DNA of 64,000 nt from Phormidesmis sp963789215 (GCA_963789215.1 CAWBJY010000003.1:1-64000), one strand, 5' to 3'. Positions 16,992 through 26,663 are shown, numbered from the stretch's first letter. The notes: a model not told the origin generated them from the sequence alone. Numbers and translations are program-made.

Positions 16992-18584
16992 ATGGCTCAG
17001 AAAGTAGCGGTTTGTCCGGTTGAGGCCCTAAAAGAAGGCGAGATGCGGCAGTTCTCTGTGGCGGATGAAGAAGTGCTGCTGGCTCGATTTGAGGATGAGT
17101 TTTGGGCGATCGCACCTAAATGCCCTCATGCGGGGGCTGCTCTTGCCGACGGCGTTATGAAGGATGGCCGCGTTATTTGCCCCTGGCACAATGCCTGCTT
17201 TAGTCTGCGCTCTGGTGCAATGATAGAACCGCCTGCACTGAACGATCTGGCTCAGTATCCAACCTCGATAGAGTCCGGAACGGTATACGTAGAGCTGCCG
17301 AGTTCGAAAGACTCAGATACTGCAGGGAACAAGGTTCCGGAGTTGGCTAAGCAAGGATCGGACGACCGCACCTTTGTGATCATTGGCGGGGGTGCTGCGG
17401 GATGTGCGGCTGCGCAGATGCTAAGACAGGTGAAGTTTGAAGGGCGGATTGTTCTGGTTACGGCAAGTGAAGAACCTCCTTATGATCGCACCAAGCTTAG
17501 CAAAGCTTACCTTCAGCAAGACAAGGCGGAGGATCCGGATTTGCTGCGGCCCATCAGCTTCTATCGGCGATACGATATAACGCTGAAGACGGCTGCAAAA
17601 GTAACTAAGCTAGATGCGAAAACTCAAACGATTACCTACGGCAGCGGTGAAACTATTCAGTATGATGTGCTGCTAATTGCGACTGGCGGCGCGGTGAAAA
17701 AGATTCCGATTGACGGCTCAGATTTAGGTAACGTTTTTACGCTGCGGCAGGCTCAAGATGCTAGGGCTATTCTTAGAGCTTCTAAGCAGGCCAAAAAAGT
17801 CGTTATCGTCGGCTCTGGATTTATTGGCATGGAAGTCGCCTCTAGCCTGAACCAGCAGGGACTTGATATCACGATTGTGACGCCCGATGAAATTCCTTTT
17901 GAGAATGTGCTGGGCGAGCAAGTAGGCAAGCTGATGATGCGAGTTCATGAGTCGCACGGGGTGAAGTTTAGGCTTGAGAGCAAAGCGACTGCCTTTAAAG
18001 GGGATGGAAAAGTTTCCTCTGTTGAGCTAGAAAACGGTGACGTTTTGCCTGCAGATATGGTGGTGGTTGGAATCGGCGTACAGCCTGCGACAGATTTCAT
18101 TGAAGGACTTGCGCTGGATGAGGACGACAAAAGCATTCCGGTGAACCAGTACTTGCAGGCCGCGCCTAACGTGTATGCAGCAGGCGATATTGCGCAGTTT
18201 CCTCATTTTATTACCGGCGAGTCTGTGCGGATAGAACACTGGCGTCTGGCGATGCAGCATGGGAGAACGGCGGCACGAAATATGATGGGAGAAGCGGTTG
18301 CTTTTGAGTCTGTTCCTTTCTTCTGGACAGGACAATACGACTTTAAACTGCGCTATATCGGCCATGCGGAAAAATGGGATGATATTGTTATTCAAGGCAG
18401 CTTGGAAGAAAAGTCTTTTCTGGCTTTTTATGTGAAAGATGAACAGGTTTTGGCGGTTGCTGGGATGGGACGCGATAAGGAGATTGCTGCTATCTCTGAG
18501 CTGATGAATAGTAAGCAAATGCCGGATGCAAGCAAGCTGCAGACCGAGAATATCGATTGGGTTGAGCAGATGCAGCTAAAGTAA
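16992..18584 (+). CDS. Rieske domain fused to AIF-like FAD/NAD(P) oxidoreductase
   Basis: Residues 1-105 are a Rieske [2Fe-2S] domain with CPH (about residue 44) and CPWH (about 63) ligands. Residues 125-430 are a pyridine nucleotide-disulphide oxidoreductase fold with FAD motif VIIGGGAAGCAAAQ, NAD motif VVIVGSGFIGMEVAS and the second FAD motif VYAAGDIAQFP. The C-terminus is a reductase dimerisation domain. The architecture matches AIFL/ferredoxin-reductase type proteins that shuttle electrons between NAD(P)H and an Fe-S centre; the partner is unknown. AGGAAAG lies eight bases before ATG 16992. The stop codon begins a 16-bp triple repeat. Confidence 0.9.
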   Translation: MAQKVAVCPVEALKEGEMRQFSVADEEVLLARFEDEFWAIAPKCPHAGAALADGVMKDGRVICPWHNACFSLRSGAMIEPPALNDLAQYPTSIESGTVYVELPSSKDSDTAGNKVPELAKQGSDDRTFVIIGGGAAGCAAAQMLRQVKFEGRIVLVTASEEPPYDRTKLSKAYLQQDKAEDPDLLRPISFYRRYDITLKTAAKVTKLDAKTQTITYGSGETIQYDVLLIATGGAVKKIPIDGSDLGNVFTLRQAQDARAILRASKQAKKVVIVGSGFIGMEVASSLNQQGLDITIVTPDEIPFENVLGEQVGKLMMRVHESHGVKFRLESKATAFKGDGKVSSVELENGDVLPADMVVVGIGVQPATDFIEGLALDEDDKSIPVNQYLQAAPNVYAAGDIAQFPHFITGESVRIEHWRLAMQHGRTAARNMMGEAVAFESVPFFWTGQYDFKLRYIGHAEKWDDIVIQGSLEEKSFLAFYVKDEQVLAVAGMGRDKEIAAISELMNSKQMPDASKLQTENIDWVEQMQLK

Positions 18585-18629
18585 TCTGCAACGGACTAAA
18601 TCTGCAACGGGCTTAACCTTCAACAGACT
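18582..18629. repeat. 16-bp tandem repeat, 3 copies, starting at a stop codon
   Basis: TAATCTGCAACGGACT (its TAA is the stop of the Rieske fusion), AAATCTGCAACGGGCT and TAACCTTCAACAGACT follow without gap. The last copy runs into the stop-codon end of the minus-strand methyltransferase remnant. Confidence 0.88.
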
Positions 18630-19155
18630 ACCGGTAGGAATGACCCCAATACAGCTCTGTATCGTACTCAACGCGGATCTGTCCGTTTTGGTTGTATTGC
18701 TCAAAGAGCTGCGTTAGCTGGGTCATCATCGGTTGAAAGTTGGGGTGGTCTTTCTGCGGGATGTAAGAAGAGGAGAGTAATCTGCCTTTTAGCGATGAGA
18801 GATTAAGGATCTGTTCGTTGTATAGCGTTTTTAGGCTAAGTGAACCGCCTGTAAAAGTTTCTAATGATTCTTTTCTTATGGTTTTATGCCCAACTGATTG
18901 GTAATCGGTGCCATATGTTTGTAGCAGTGATTCGTAGGCTTTTAAGAAGGGGGTGGAGGTTGTTCTACGAGAGTTCCATAGCAGTGCTATCCATCCGCCG
19001 GGTTTGAGAATTCTTGAAATTTCAGGACCTGCTTGCAGCGGCTCGAACCAGTGAAAGGCTTGGGCTGCGATCGCGTAATCAACTGAATTATCTGGCAAGG
19101 TTGTAGCCTCAGCAGTTCCTGCAATGCTGCGAAATGCTGGGTAGCCTCGAAGCAA
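18628..19155 (-). pseudogene. SAM-dependent methyltransferase, 5' truncated
   Basis: The 175 readable residues match the C-terminal two thirds of a class I (Methyltransf_11-type) methyltransferase: ATTLPDNSVDYAIAAQAFHW is motif II/post-I and ILKPGGWIALLWNSR is motif III. The SAM-binding motif I and about 75 upstream residues are missing. The frame can only start at a TTG (19153-19155 complement), and an in-frame TAG lies seven codons upstream. The sequence beyond, up to the ABC permease start, shows no remnant of motif I. I therefore call it a truncated pseudogene; a short functional protein is unlikely. Confidence 0.7.
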
Positions 19156-19240
19156 TTGTTGAGTGATTAGCTAAACTGCATCTCGGACAGGTGGCTTGAT
19201 ATTCGCTAGGCTAGAAGCTCACTACACGAAATGACCTAGC

Positions 19241-20464
19241 ATGGATTTTGCTGAGAGCCTGAAAATGGCGACTAAAACGCTGAGTGCGAATAAGCTGCGC
19301 AGTGGCCTGACGATGCTTGGCATTATTATCGGCAACGCTTCGGTGATTGCAATGATTGGGATTGGTGAGGGCGCTCAGAAGTATGTGAATGGTCAGCTTC
19401 AGAGCCTGGGTCCAAATGTGCTGTTTATCGTGCCGGGAAATCGAGATGCGCGGCAGCTAGGGGATATTGATATTCCTCGGAATTTGGTGGTGGCAGATGC
19501 AGATGCGATCGCTTCTCAAGTTCCCTCTGTGGCTGCGGTGGCTGCTGAAAAAACGACACAGGGCATTATTAGCTATCGCAATCGTAATACCAGCAGCAGC
19601 ATTGTGGGGACGACGGAAGGTTTTTTGACGGTTCGCAGTTTTGAAGTGGGCCAGGGACGGTTTTTAAATGACCTTGATCAAAAGTCGAGCAGTCTGGTTG
19701 CGGTAATGGGGAGTACGCTAGCCGACCGGCTGTTTGAAGGGCAAAATCCGATTGGTCAGCAGATTCGAGCCAAAGGTATCACGTTTGAAATTGTGGGCGT
19801 TTTGGAGAAGAAAGGCTCAAATCTGGGGCTTGATTACGACGATGCTGTGATGGTTCCGATTACGACGCTGGCTAGTCGAATTGTGGGAAGAACCTCTCCT
19901 TATGGTGTGGATGTTTCTTTTGTGTCGGTGTCTGCGAATAGTCAGGCAGCGATGGAGACAGCGGAGTTTCAGATTACTAATTTGCTGCGGCTGCGGCATG
20001 GGGTGACGGATAGCGGCGACGATTTTTATATTCAGAGTCAAGATACGCTGCTGAATATTGCCGATACGGTGACCGGGGCGCTGACGCTGATGCTGGCTGC
20101 GATCGCCTCAATCTCGCTATTTGTGGGCGGCATTGGCATTATGAATATTATGCTGGTTTCTGTTCGCGAACGAACTCAAGAGATTGGCCTGCGTAAAGCG
20201 ATTGGCGCGACGCAAAAAGATATTCTGAGCCAGTTTTTGATAGAGGCGGTAATTCTTTCGGCCATTGGTGGAATAGTGGGAACGGCAATTGGCGTTGGGG
20301 GTATTTTTGTGATTGCGGCATTTTCTCCTTTCGAAGCGGGTGTCTCTGCTAGCGCCATTATTATTGCGGTTGGCGTTTCAGGAACGATTGGATTGTTCTT
20401 TGGCGTTGTTCCGGCTCGTCAGGCCGCGAGGCTCGATCCGATTGTGGCCTTGCGCAGTGCGTAG
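19241..20464 (+). CDS. MacB/FtsX-type ABC transporter permease
   Basis: The protein has the MacB_PCD plus FtsX layout: N-terminal TM within LRSGLTMLGIIIGNASVIAM, a large extracytoplasmic domain (about residues 45-270) and three C-terminal TM helices with the conserved SVRERTQEIGLRKAIGAT and PARQAARLDPIVALR blocks. At 407 residues it lacks a fused ATPase; that is supplied by the next gene 10 bp downstream. Probably a mechanotransmitting exporter working with an HlyD/MacA adaptor such as the one at 14236. Confidence 0.9.
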   Translation: MDFAESLKMATKTLSANKLRSGLTMLGIIIGNASVIAMIGIGEGAQKYVNGQLQSLGPNVLFIVPGNRDARQLGDIDIPRNLVVADADAIASQVPSVAAVAAEKTTQGIISYRNRNTSSSIVGTTEGFLTVRSFEVGQGRFLNDLDQKSSSLVAVMGSTLADRLFEGQNPIGQQIRAKGITFEIVGVLEKKGSNLGLDYDDAVMVPITTLASRIVGRTSPYGVDVSFVSVSANSQAAMETAEFQITNLLRLRHGVTDSGDDFYIQSQDTLLNIADTVTGALTLMLAAIASISLFVGGIGIMNIMLVSVRERTQEIGLRKAIGATQKDILSQFLIEAVILSAIGGIVGTAIGVGGIFVIAAFSPFEAGVSASAIIIAVGVSGTIGLFFGVVPARQAARLDPIVALRSA

Positions 20465-20474
20465 GAAGTAGTTA

Positions 20475-21197
20475 ATGTCTCCTTTAATTCAGTTTAAGAA
20501 AGTTTCGAAGCTCTACGGGAGTGGTAATACCGAGGTGCGGGCGCTTTGGGACGTGGATATGTCGATTGAGTCGGGCGAGTATTGTTCGATTATGGGGCCT
20601 TCGGGATCTGGAAAATCGACGGCGATGAATATGATTGGCTGCTTGGATCAGCCGACGAGCGGTGAGTATTTGTTTGATGGGCAAGATGTGGCGCAGCTGC
20701 CTGAGAATAGCTTGGCGAATATTCGCAATCGCAAAATCGGATTTGTCTTTCAGCAGTTTCATTTGCTGAATCATCTGACGGCGCTGGAGAATGTGGAACA
20801 GCCGATGATGTATGCGGGGGTTTCTAGCCGCCAAAGGAGAGAACGGGCGGCAGAGGCGCTAGAGCAGGTGGGTTTGGGAAATCGAATTAATAACAGACCG
20901 AATCAGCTATCGGGGGGGCAGCAGCAGCGGGTGGCGATCGCCCGTGCAATCGTTAACAAGCCGCTGCTAATTCTGGCGGATGAGCCGACCGGGGCGCTTG
21001 ATACGCAAACGACTCAGGATGTGATCGATATTTTTTCTGAGCTGAATAAAAGCGGGATTACGGTGGTGATGGTGACGCACGAGCCGGAGGTGGCCAGGCT
21101 AACAAATCGGGTGGTGTGGTTCCGCGATGGGGAAGTGCTCAATCATCACTTAGATCCAAGTGAGCTGGCGAGCGTGACGGCGGTGCCTGCGGGTTAG
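20475..21197 (+). CDS. MacB/LolD-type ABC transporter ATP-binding protein
   Basis: This 240-residue ATPase has Walker A GPSGSGKST, Q-loop VFQQFHLLNHLT, signature LSGGQQQRVAIARA, Walker B LILADEPTGALD and the H-loop VTHE. It powers the permease encoded immediately upstream; the genes are separated by 10 bp, with AGGAAG before ATG 20475. Confidence 0.93.
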   Translation: MSPLIQFKKVSKLYGSGNTEVRALWDVDMSIESGEYCSIMGPSGSGKSTAMNMIGCLDQPTSGEYLFDGQDVAQLPENSLANIRNRKIGFVFQQFHLLNHLTALENVEQPMMYAGVSSRQRRERAAEALEQVGLGNRINNRPNQLSGGQQQRVAIARAIVNKPLLILADEPTGALDTQTTQDVIDIFSELNKSGITVVMVTHEPEVARLTNRVVWFRDGEVLNHHLDPSELASVTAVPAG

Positions 21198-21282
21198 GTT
21201 AACTAGTATCAACTGTCACAGGGGCTTACCAGTATTTCTGCGTTCATCAGATAGGCTGAAGAGAAACGTCTCAAAGAAGTTC

Positions 21283-22191
21283 ATGAAACGGCTAACTCGC
21301 GCTCAGTCTTGGTTGGTATTACTTGCTTCTATCGGCATCGGCATCGGTTCTTTGGTGCCAGCGGTGCTGGCTGCGGATCAGGTTCAGATTGCTCAAACTC
21401 AGGCTGAATCCGCTGTTGATCGGGCGATTTCTGAGGGCATTGAGTTTGTGCGACGTGGTAATACTGAGTCGGCGATCGCTGCTTTTGAGCAGGCGGTTTC
21501 TTTAGACGAAAACTCTGCGGCGGCTCAGTATAATTTGGGCTTGGCGCTTCGCCAAAATGATCAGCTGCAGGCGTCGGCAACTGCGTTTTGGAAGGCAATT
21601 CAGGCAGATAGTACGTTTGCCTTAGCTTACGTAAATTTAGGTGCGGCGCTGCTAGAAGGTGACAACATCGATCAGGCCGAAACTTATTTGACTAGAGCGG
21701 TTGAGCTAGAGCCTAATTTAGGGTTGGCGCATTACAATATGGGGCTGCTGCTAAGGCGAAAAGGCGCGTTAGAGAGTGCGCTTTCTGAGTTTAATCAGGC
21801 GGTCGCATTTAGCCCAGAGGCGGCTGAACCTCATTACCATGTGGGCGTACTTTATCAGTCTCAAGGGCAGTATGCGATCGCTCAGCAGGCTTTTGAGAAT
21901 GCGATCGCGTTAAACGGCGACTATGCGGAAGCCTATTACAACTTGGGCGTTACGCTGGTGCGCCAAGGCAAGCTCACTGAGTCGCTAGTGCAGTTTAACC
22001 GAGCCATTGAAATTGCACCTGGCTTTGGTCATGCTTATTACGCGCAAGGACTAGCGCTGGCGGATTTGAAGCGCTATAGCGAAGCAAAGGACAAGCTGCG
22101 CGCGGCGAGCAACGTTTATATTTCGCAGGGCGATGCTCAGTGGGCTAGTACGGCTCAAGGTCAGATTGCCTATATTGAGACTTTGCAGTAG
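21283..22191 (+). CDS. Exported TPR-repeat protein
   Basis: An N-terminal signal peptide (WLVLLASIGIGIGSLVPAVL, cleavage near LAADQ) precedes about seven tetratricopeptide repeats covering residues 45-300 (for example AAQYNLGLALRQNDQLQASA, AYYNLGVTLVRQGKLTESLV). It is a scaffold in the periplasm or thylakoid lumen; partners are unknown. It lies 85 bp after the ABC ATPase gene and may be cotranscribed. A 16-bp tandem repeat follows the stop codon. Confidence 0.82.
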   Translation: MKRLTRAQSWLVLLASIGIGIGSLVPAVLAADQVQIAQTQAESAVDRAISEGIEFVRRGNTESAIAAFEQAVSLDENSAAAQYNLGLALRQNDQLQASATAFWKAIQADSTFALAYVNLGAALLEGDNIDQAETYLTRAVELEPNLGLAHYNMGLLLRRKGALESALSEFNQAVAFSPEAAEPHYHVGVLYQSQGQYAIAQQAFENAIALNGDYAEAYYNLGVTLVRQGKLTESLVQFNRAIEIAPGFGHAYYAQGLALADLKRYSEAKDKLRAASNVYISQGDAQWASTAQGQIAYIETLQ

Positions 22192-22195
22192 CGCT

Positions 22196-22243
22196 CTTTC
22201 AGTTTCTTGCGTTTCAGAGAATCTACGTTTTAGAGAATCTGCG
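22196..22243. repeat. 16-bp tandem repeat, 3 copies, between two convergent stop codons
   Basis: CTTTCAGTTTCTTGCG, TTTCAGAGAATCTACG and TTTTAGAGAATCTGCG are contiguous, and a fourth degraded copy (CTTTAGAATCC...) runs into the stop of the minus-strand membrane gene at 22246. Confidence 0.8.
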
Positions 22244-22245
22244 CT

Positions 22246-22614
22246 TTAGAATCCGTCTAGCTCAAAGGCGCGCGTGTTGCCGCTTTCTAAGGCGGCTAAG
22301 TTCTTCCTAAGCTGCGTCCAAACGAGTAAGGCGCTCAGCAAAATCAGGGGCGAGGCCATGGCGTAGGCAATTTTGGTGGGAAAGCCGAAGATAGACATGC
22401 CTGACGCTAGAAATACGCAGCTCCCTAAGCAAATGCCTAAAAAGGGAAGCTGTAGATCGAATCCTCTGAGCTTGGAGATGGAGCGGGTGGACTTTTTGGC
22501 GTACCAATCGCCGACGGATCCTTTCAGCACTGCGGAGAAGGCTAGCCCAGAGGTGATGGATATGAACAAACCTGCTGCTAAGAGAAAGTAAGGGGGCGTA
22601 TCGGCGTAGTACAT
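22246..22614 (-). CDS. Conserved cyanobacterial membrane protein
   Basis: A small protein of about 122 residues with three hydrophobic segments (FLLAAGLFISITSGLAFSAV, FLGICLGSCVFLASGMSIFG, AYAMASPLILLSALLVW). It starts MYYADTPPYF; I chose ATG 22614 because the longer open frame back to 22734 overlaps the kinase gene and has an implausible Pro/Arg-rich lead. It resembles a conserved cyanobacterial family of unknown function. It is downstream of, and likely cotranscribed with, the UbiB-like kinase gene. Confidence 0.65.
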   Translation of the reverse strand: MYYADTPPYFLLAAGLFISITSGLAFSAVLKGSVGDWYAKKSTRSISKLRGFDLQLPFLGICLGSCVFLASGMSIFGFPTKIAYAMASPLILLSALLVWTQLRKNLAALESGNTRAFELDGF

Positions 22615-22687
22615 ATTGGCGAGGGGTGCCTTTAGGTTGATGTTTTGTAAGGGGATACAAGGACTGATTATATCGGAAAGTGCAGAG

Positions 22688-24436
22688 CTAGCGCGGTACT
22701 TTGGGGGTCGGCGTGGTTGGGCGTACAAAGGCACCGACTAGCTCAGTGGGAACTAGAGCCGCGGCTCTTTCCTTGGAGAAATCAGCGATCGCATCCCAAG
22801 CAGCCCCTAAAATTTTGTCTGGCTGCAAGTCGTCTTTGACTAAAAACCACAGTCGCTGAACCTCTTCGGTATGCAGCCGGTTGTCTTCGGTTAGGGCGAG
22901 TACGAGCTGTCGCCTCAAGTATTGACCTTCCTCGGATACTAGAAACTGAAGGCCTAGTCCGGCGGTTGGAATAATATCAAAGCTTTCATCGGAGCGGGCG
23001 ATCATCAACAGATTTTCTAGACGCGTCCACTGGAAGTGACCGTCTTTGAATAAAACGTCGATTAGGCGGCGGCGTAGGGCAGGCGTTTCCGCCGTTAGGA
23101 GCCGACGCGCTACGTAGGGATAGGCAATTTCAACAATTTTGAAGTTGGGATCTAAGCTGAGAGCCAAGCCTTCTTGAGTGACTAGCGAGCGAATAATCAG
23201 CGCAAACTTGGCCGGTACTCGGAAAGGGTATTCGTACATCACCTCTGAGAATTTGTCGGTGATGGACTTAAAGTTGAAGTCGCCTACACTGGCACCGATT
23301 GCATCTGCGAAGACGGCTTCTAGGGCCGGTACAATCGGCCTAACATCTACATCGGGGGTTAGAAAGCCTAGCTTTACAAAGTCGTTTGCTAGGTCGGCGT
23401 AGTCTTTGTTAATGAGGTGAACAACAGAATCTACTAAAGTTTCTTTGGTGAGCTGATCGAGCTGGTCGGTCATGCCAAAGTCGATGTAGGCCATGCGACC
23501 GTCGGGCATCGCGAACAGATTGCCAGGGTGAGGATCGGCGTGGAAAAAACCAAATTCTAGAAGTTGCCTTAATCCGGCAGAGACGCCGATTTCGACTAGG
23601 TCGTTGCTGGCTAAACCGGCTGCTTTTACGGCGTCGGTGTCGGTGAGCTTGAAGCCTTCAATCCACTCCATGGTTAGGACGTGAGCGCTGCAGTAGCGCC
23701 AGTAGATAGAGGGCACTTTTATCAGCGGTTCGTCTTGAAAGTTGGCGGCGAATTTTTCGGCATTACGACCTTCGTTGAGGTAGTCGACTTCTTCGAATAG
23801 TTTGCTGCCGAACTCGTCTACAATTAGCGTCAAATCGTGACCTAGATTTAGCGGTAGCCAGGGTGCAATCCAGCTCGCTGCCCAGCGCATAATGTATAGA
23901 TCACGGCAGATAATGGGCATTAGGTTTGGGCGCTGCACCTTTACGGCGACTTCTTCGCCACTGTACAGTCGGGCGCGGTATACCTGGCCCAAACTAGCCG
24001 CAGCGACTGGTTCGGCGGAGAAGCTGCTGTAAATTTCTTCGGGGGTGCGCTCTAAATCGTTGTAGATGGTCTGGCGAGCGATGCTGTTGGGGAAGGGGGG
24101 CAGCTGATCCTGTAGCTTAATCAGCTCTTCTAGAAAGCTGGGCTTGATCAGGTCTGGCCGGGTGGAGAGGGCCTGACCGACTTTGATAAAGGTGGGGCCT
24201 AGCTTGGTTAGAATTTGGCGCAGGCGAATGGCTCTGCGCTCTTGATTGATAACTGATCGATTGAAAAGGCGATCGCTGAGCAGTCCGAGGGCGAATGCGC
24301 CTAGCATCCAAGAAACGGTGAGGGTGCGCCAGATAATCACGAGGGGCCGCCAGCGGTAGTACTTGGCGATCGCCCGCCAATCGTAGCGGCGCATATTGTG
24401 AGGGTTGGATGATTCAGGGATAGCAGAGGCTGTCAT
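22688..24436 (-). CDS. ABC1/UbiB/AarF-family atypical kinase
   Basis: The protein shows UbiB-family hallmarks: the KxGQ-like motif in TFIKVGQALSTRPD, the Ala-rich loop AAASLGQVYRA, the VAVKVQRP lysine, catalytic HADPHPGN and the metal-binding YIDFGM. A hydrophobic segment near residue 40 may be a membrane anchor. Members act in isoprenoid-quinone or prenyl-lipid metabolism and homeostasis. 582 residues is usual for cyanobacterial homologues, with C-terminal alpha-helical extension. ATG 24436 is the only plausible start. Confidence 0.9.
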   Translation of the reverse strand: MTASAIPESSNPHNMRRYDWRAIAKYYRWRPLVIIWRTLTVSWMLGAFALGLLSDRLFNRSVINQERRAIRLRQILTKLGPTFIKVGQALSTRPDLIKPSFLEELIKLQDQLPPFPNSIARQTIYNDLERTPEEIYSSFSAEPVAAASLGQVYRARLYSGEEVAVKVQRPNLMPIICRDLYIMRWAASWIAPWLPLNLGHDLTLIVDEFGSKLFEEVDYLNEGRNAEKFAANFQDEPLIKVPSIYWRYCSAHVLTMEWIEGFKLTDTDAVKAAGLASNDLVEIGVSAGLRQLLEFGFFHADPHPGNLFAMPDGRMAYIDFGMTDQLDQLTKETLVDSVVHLINKDYADLANDFVKLGFLTPDVDVRPIVPALEAVFADAIGASVGDFNFKSITDKFSEVMYEYPFRVPAKFALIIRSLVTQEGLALSLDPNFKIVEIAYPYVARRLLTAETPALRRRLIDVLFKDGHFQWTRLENLLMIARSDESFDIIPTAGLGLQFLVSEEGQYLRRQLVLALTEDNRLHTEEVQRLWFLVKDDLQPDKILGAAWDAIADFSKERAAALVPTELVGAFVRPTTPTPKVPR

Positions 24437-24572
24437 AGGGTGCAGGCTTGCAACCGCAAGCTTCGCATTCTAATTTTCTTCATTTTAGTATACAAAAATA
24501 CAAACATATTAAGAACTATAGACAGATTTAAGCTAATAGGTTTGTATTTGCTAAGCAAATTTTTAGCTCGGC

Positions 24573-25712
24573 CTACAGCGTTTTTAGCGCTGCTTTAAGC
24601 GTAGAGACAACCTGTTCTTGCTGATCGACTCTTAGCTCTGGAAACATGGGGAGTGCGAGGACTTCACCGGCGGCTCGCTCAGTGTTGGGCAAAGATCCGG
24701 CTGCGTAGCCAAGGTCTGCGTATACCGACTGCTGATGTAGTGGAACGGGGTAGTAAATCATGGTAGAGATGCCTTCTGTCTGCATTTTTTCTCGCAGGCG
24801 ATCGCGCTTTTCTCCCTTGCTGTCTTCTATCAATACGGTGTACTGATTCCAGACGCTGCTGCCGCCTTCAGTCGCTTGGGGCGATCGCACTCCGTTTACC
24901 TCGGCTAGCAACTGCTCGTACCGGGAGGCAACGATCTGCCGCTGAGTGTTCCACCTTTCTAGATACTGGAGCTTCACTTTTAGAATAGCGGCTTGCACAG
25001 CGTCCAGGCGGCTGTTAATGCCGGTTACCTCGTGGTGGTAGCGTAGCTTGCTGCCGTGGGCGCACAGGAGTCTTGCGGTGGCCGCGATCTCTGGGTCGTT
25101 TGTGGTGAGCGCGCCGCCATCGCCGCAGCCGCCTAGATTTTTGGTGGGAAAGAAGCTAAAGCAGCCGACTCGGCCAATGCTGCCGACCTTTTTTTGGCCC
25201 CACTGGGCGCCAGTAGCCTGGGCGCAGTCTTCAATGACGGGTAGCTGATGCGCTTCGGCTACCGCTATTACAGCGTCCATATCGGTTGGTTGGCCGAAGA
25301 TATGAACGGGCAAGATGGCTTTGGTTTTGGCGGTGATAGCTTGTTCTATCAGCGCTGGGTTGAAGTTTAGAGTTTCTAGCTCAATGTCTATAAATACGGG
25401 GACTGCGCCTACTGCGCTAACGGCTTCGGCGGTGGCAATAAAGGTAAAGGGAGAGGTAATGACTTCGTCTCCGGGGCCAATGCCTAAGGCTTTTAACGCT
25501 AGGTACAGCGCGTCTGTGCCCGAGTTACAGGCGATGCATTCTGTCGTGCCAATATAGTTTCCAAACTGCGCTGAGAAGGACTCAACGACCGGCCCGTTGA
25601 TGTATTGCCCAGAAGACAACACGCCTAGCACTGCTGCGCTGACCTCATTTTCGATGGTGGCGTACTGCTGGGTAAGATCTAACGGAGGAACCGGGCTGAT
25701 AACTTTATTCAC
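24573..25712 (-). CDS. DegT/DnrJ/EryC1-family PLP aminotransferase
   Basis: A 379-residue sugar aminotransferase/dehydratase-family enzyme. VPPLDLTQQYATIENEV opens the protein, CNSGTDALYLALKALGIGPG is the cofactor-phosphate region, EDCAQATGA precedes the PLP-binding lysine in FFPTKNLGGCGDGGA, and RLDAVQAAILKVKL is the family helix. It probably makes an amino sugar for polysaccharide or glycan decoration. There are no neighbouring sugar genes, so the exact nucleotide-sugar substrate is unknown. Confidence 0.9.
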   Translation of the reverse strand: MNKVISPVPPLDLTQQYATIENEVSAAVLGVLSSGQYINGPVVESFSAQFGNYIGTTECIACNSGTDALYLALKALGIGPGDEVITSPFTFIATAEAVSAVGAVPVFIDIELETLNFNPALIEQAITAKTKAILPVHIFGQPTDMDAVIAVAEAHQLPVIEDCAQATGAQWGQKKVGSIGRVGCFSFFPTKNLGGCGDGGALTTNDPEIAATARLLCAHGSKLRYHHEVTGINSRLDAVQAAILKVKLQYLERWNTQRQIVASRYEQLLAEVNGVRSPQATEGGSSVWNQYTVLIEDSKGEKRDRLREKMQTEGISTMIYYPVPLHQQSVYADLGYAAGSLPNTERAAGEVLALPMFPELRVDQQEQVVSTLKAALKTL

Positions 25713-25858
25713 GTAAATACCTAGATAGGAGCGCTAGTCGAACGGCCAGCGACGGAGGCTAGCTGTTTGATTAGTCGGAGACGAAACGTTACAAAGACTT
25801 GGATGTATTCTATAGCGCTTTTGCCGGAAGATTGGGGGTGAGATGTGCAATTCTCTGG

Positions 25859-26656
25859 ATGGTTATGGCTGATTCTGCAACGAATATAGTGCCCGATTTG
25901 CTCGGAATGCTATGGGCGACTGGACTGATGGCGATCGCAATTGGACTCTCTAGCTGGCAGGGTTTAGGACTTTCTAAGACGCTGGCGATCGCGACGGTGC
26001 GGACGCTGGTGCAGCTATTGGGGGTCGGCCTGTTTCTTTCGATTGTGTTTTCGACTGAGAATCCGCTGATTATTTTGGCGGTAATCGCAGGGATGGCGAC
26101 GATTGCAGCGGTGGTGGCCCGCAACCGGATAGACCGCGAAATGTCTCGGCTGTTTAAGTGGGTTTTGCTGGCGATTTTTTCGAGCGGGTTGGTGACGGTT
26201 ACCTACGTCTGCGTTTTTGTAATTCATCTAGATCCCTGGTACAGCCCGCAGTATTTGATTCCGCTGTCGGGGATTGTGTTGGGAAATGCGATGACGGCGG
26301 CTTCGATTGCGGGAGAGCGGTTGGTGAGTGCGTTGCGCAACAGCCGAACTGAGATAGAAACGCATTTGAGTCTAGGGGCAACGCCTGAGCAAGCGGCTTC
26401 GACCTATCGTAAAGAGGCGATTAAGGCGGGGCTAATTCCGACGATTAACGCCATGATGGTCGTGGGCTTGGTGACTTTGCCGGGGATGATTACCGGGCAG
26501 ATTTTGGGGGGTGCCGATCCGCTCATTGCGGCGCTCTATCAAATTTTAATTATGTTTATGCTGGCGCTAGCAACGCTAATCGCGGCGCTCATTGCGACCT
26601 ATGGGATCATGCAGCAGTTTTTCAATCCGGCGATGCAGCTAGTAGACCCGAGGTAA
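25859..26656 (+). CDS. FetB/UPF0014-type ABC transporter permease
   Basis: A multi-spanning protein (about seven TM helices) of the UPF0014/FetB family implicated in iron export and metal or oxidative-stress resistance. Family marks are ATVRTLVQLLGVG and the SLGATPEQAASTYRKEAIKAGLIPTIN cytoplasmic loop, followed by GLVTLPGMITGQILGGADPL. No FetA ATPase is adjacent. I favour ATG 25859 (or 25865); the open frame extends to a TTG at 25799 without family similarity. It converges on the next gene with 7 bp between stops. Confidence 0.82.
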   Translation: MVMADSATNIVPDLLGMLWATGLMAIAIGLSSWQGLGLSKTLAIATVRTLVQLLGVGLFLSIVFSTENPLIILAVIAGMATIAAVVARNRIDREMSRLFKWVLLAIFSSGLVTVTYVCVFVIHLDPWYSPQYLIPLSGIVLGNAMTAASIAGERLVSALRNSRTEIETHLSLGATPEQAASTYRKEAIKAGLIPTINAMMVVGLVTLPGMITGQILGGADPLIAALYQILIMFMLALATLIAALIATYGIMQQFFNPAMQLVDPR

Positions 26657-26663
26657 GCGGCTT

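Noticed and set aside
14236..21197. A complete MacAB-TolC efflux operon
   Set aside because: The HlyD adaptor is 3.7 kb and three unrelated genes away from the permease/ATPase pair, and no outer-membrane channel gene is present, so functional pairing is only a suggestion.
24540..24572. ATTTGC-TAA-GCAAAT hairpin followed by T-run
   Set aside because: The T-run is on the plus strand, where no gene lies upstream; as a terminator for the minus-strand aminotransferase it lacks a T-tract.
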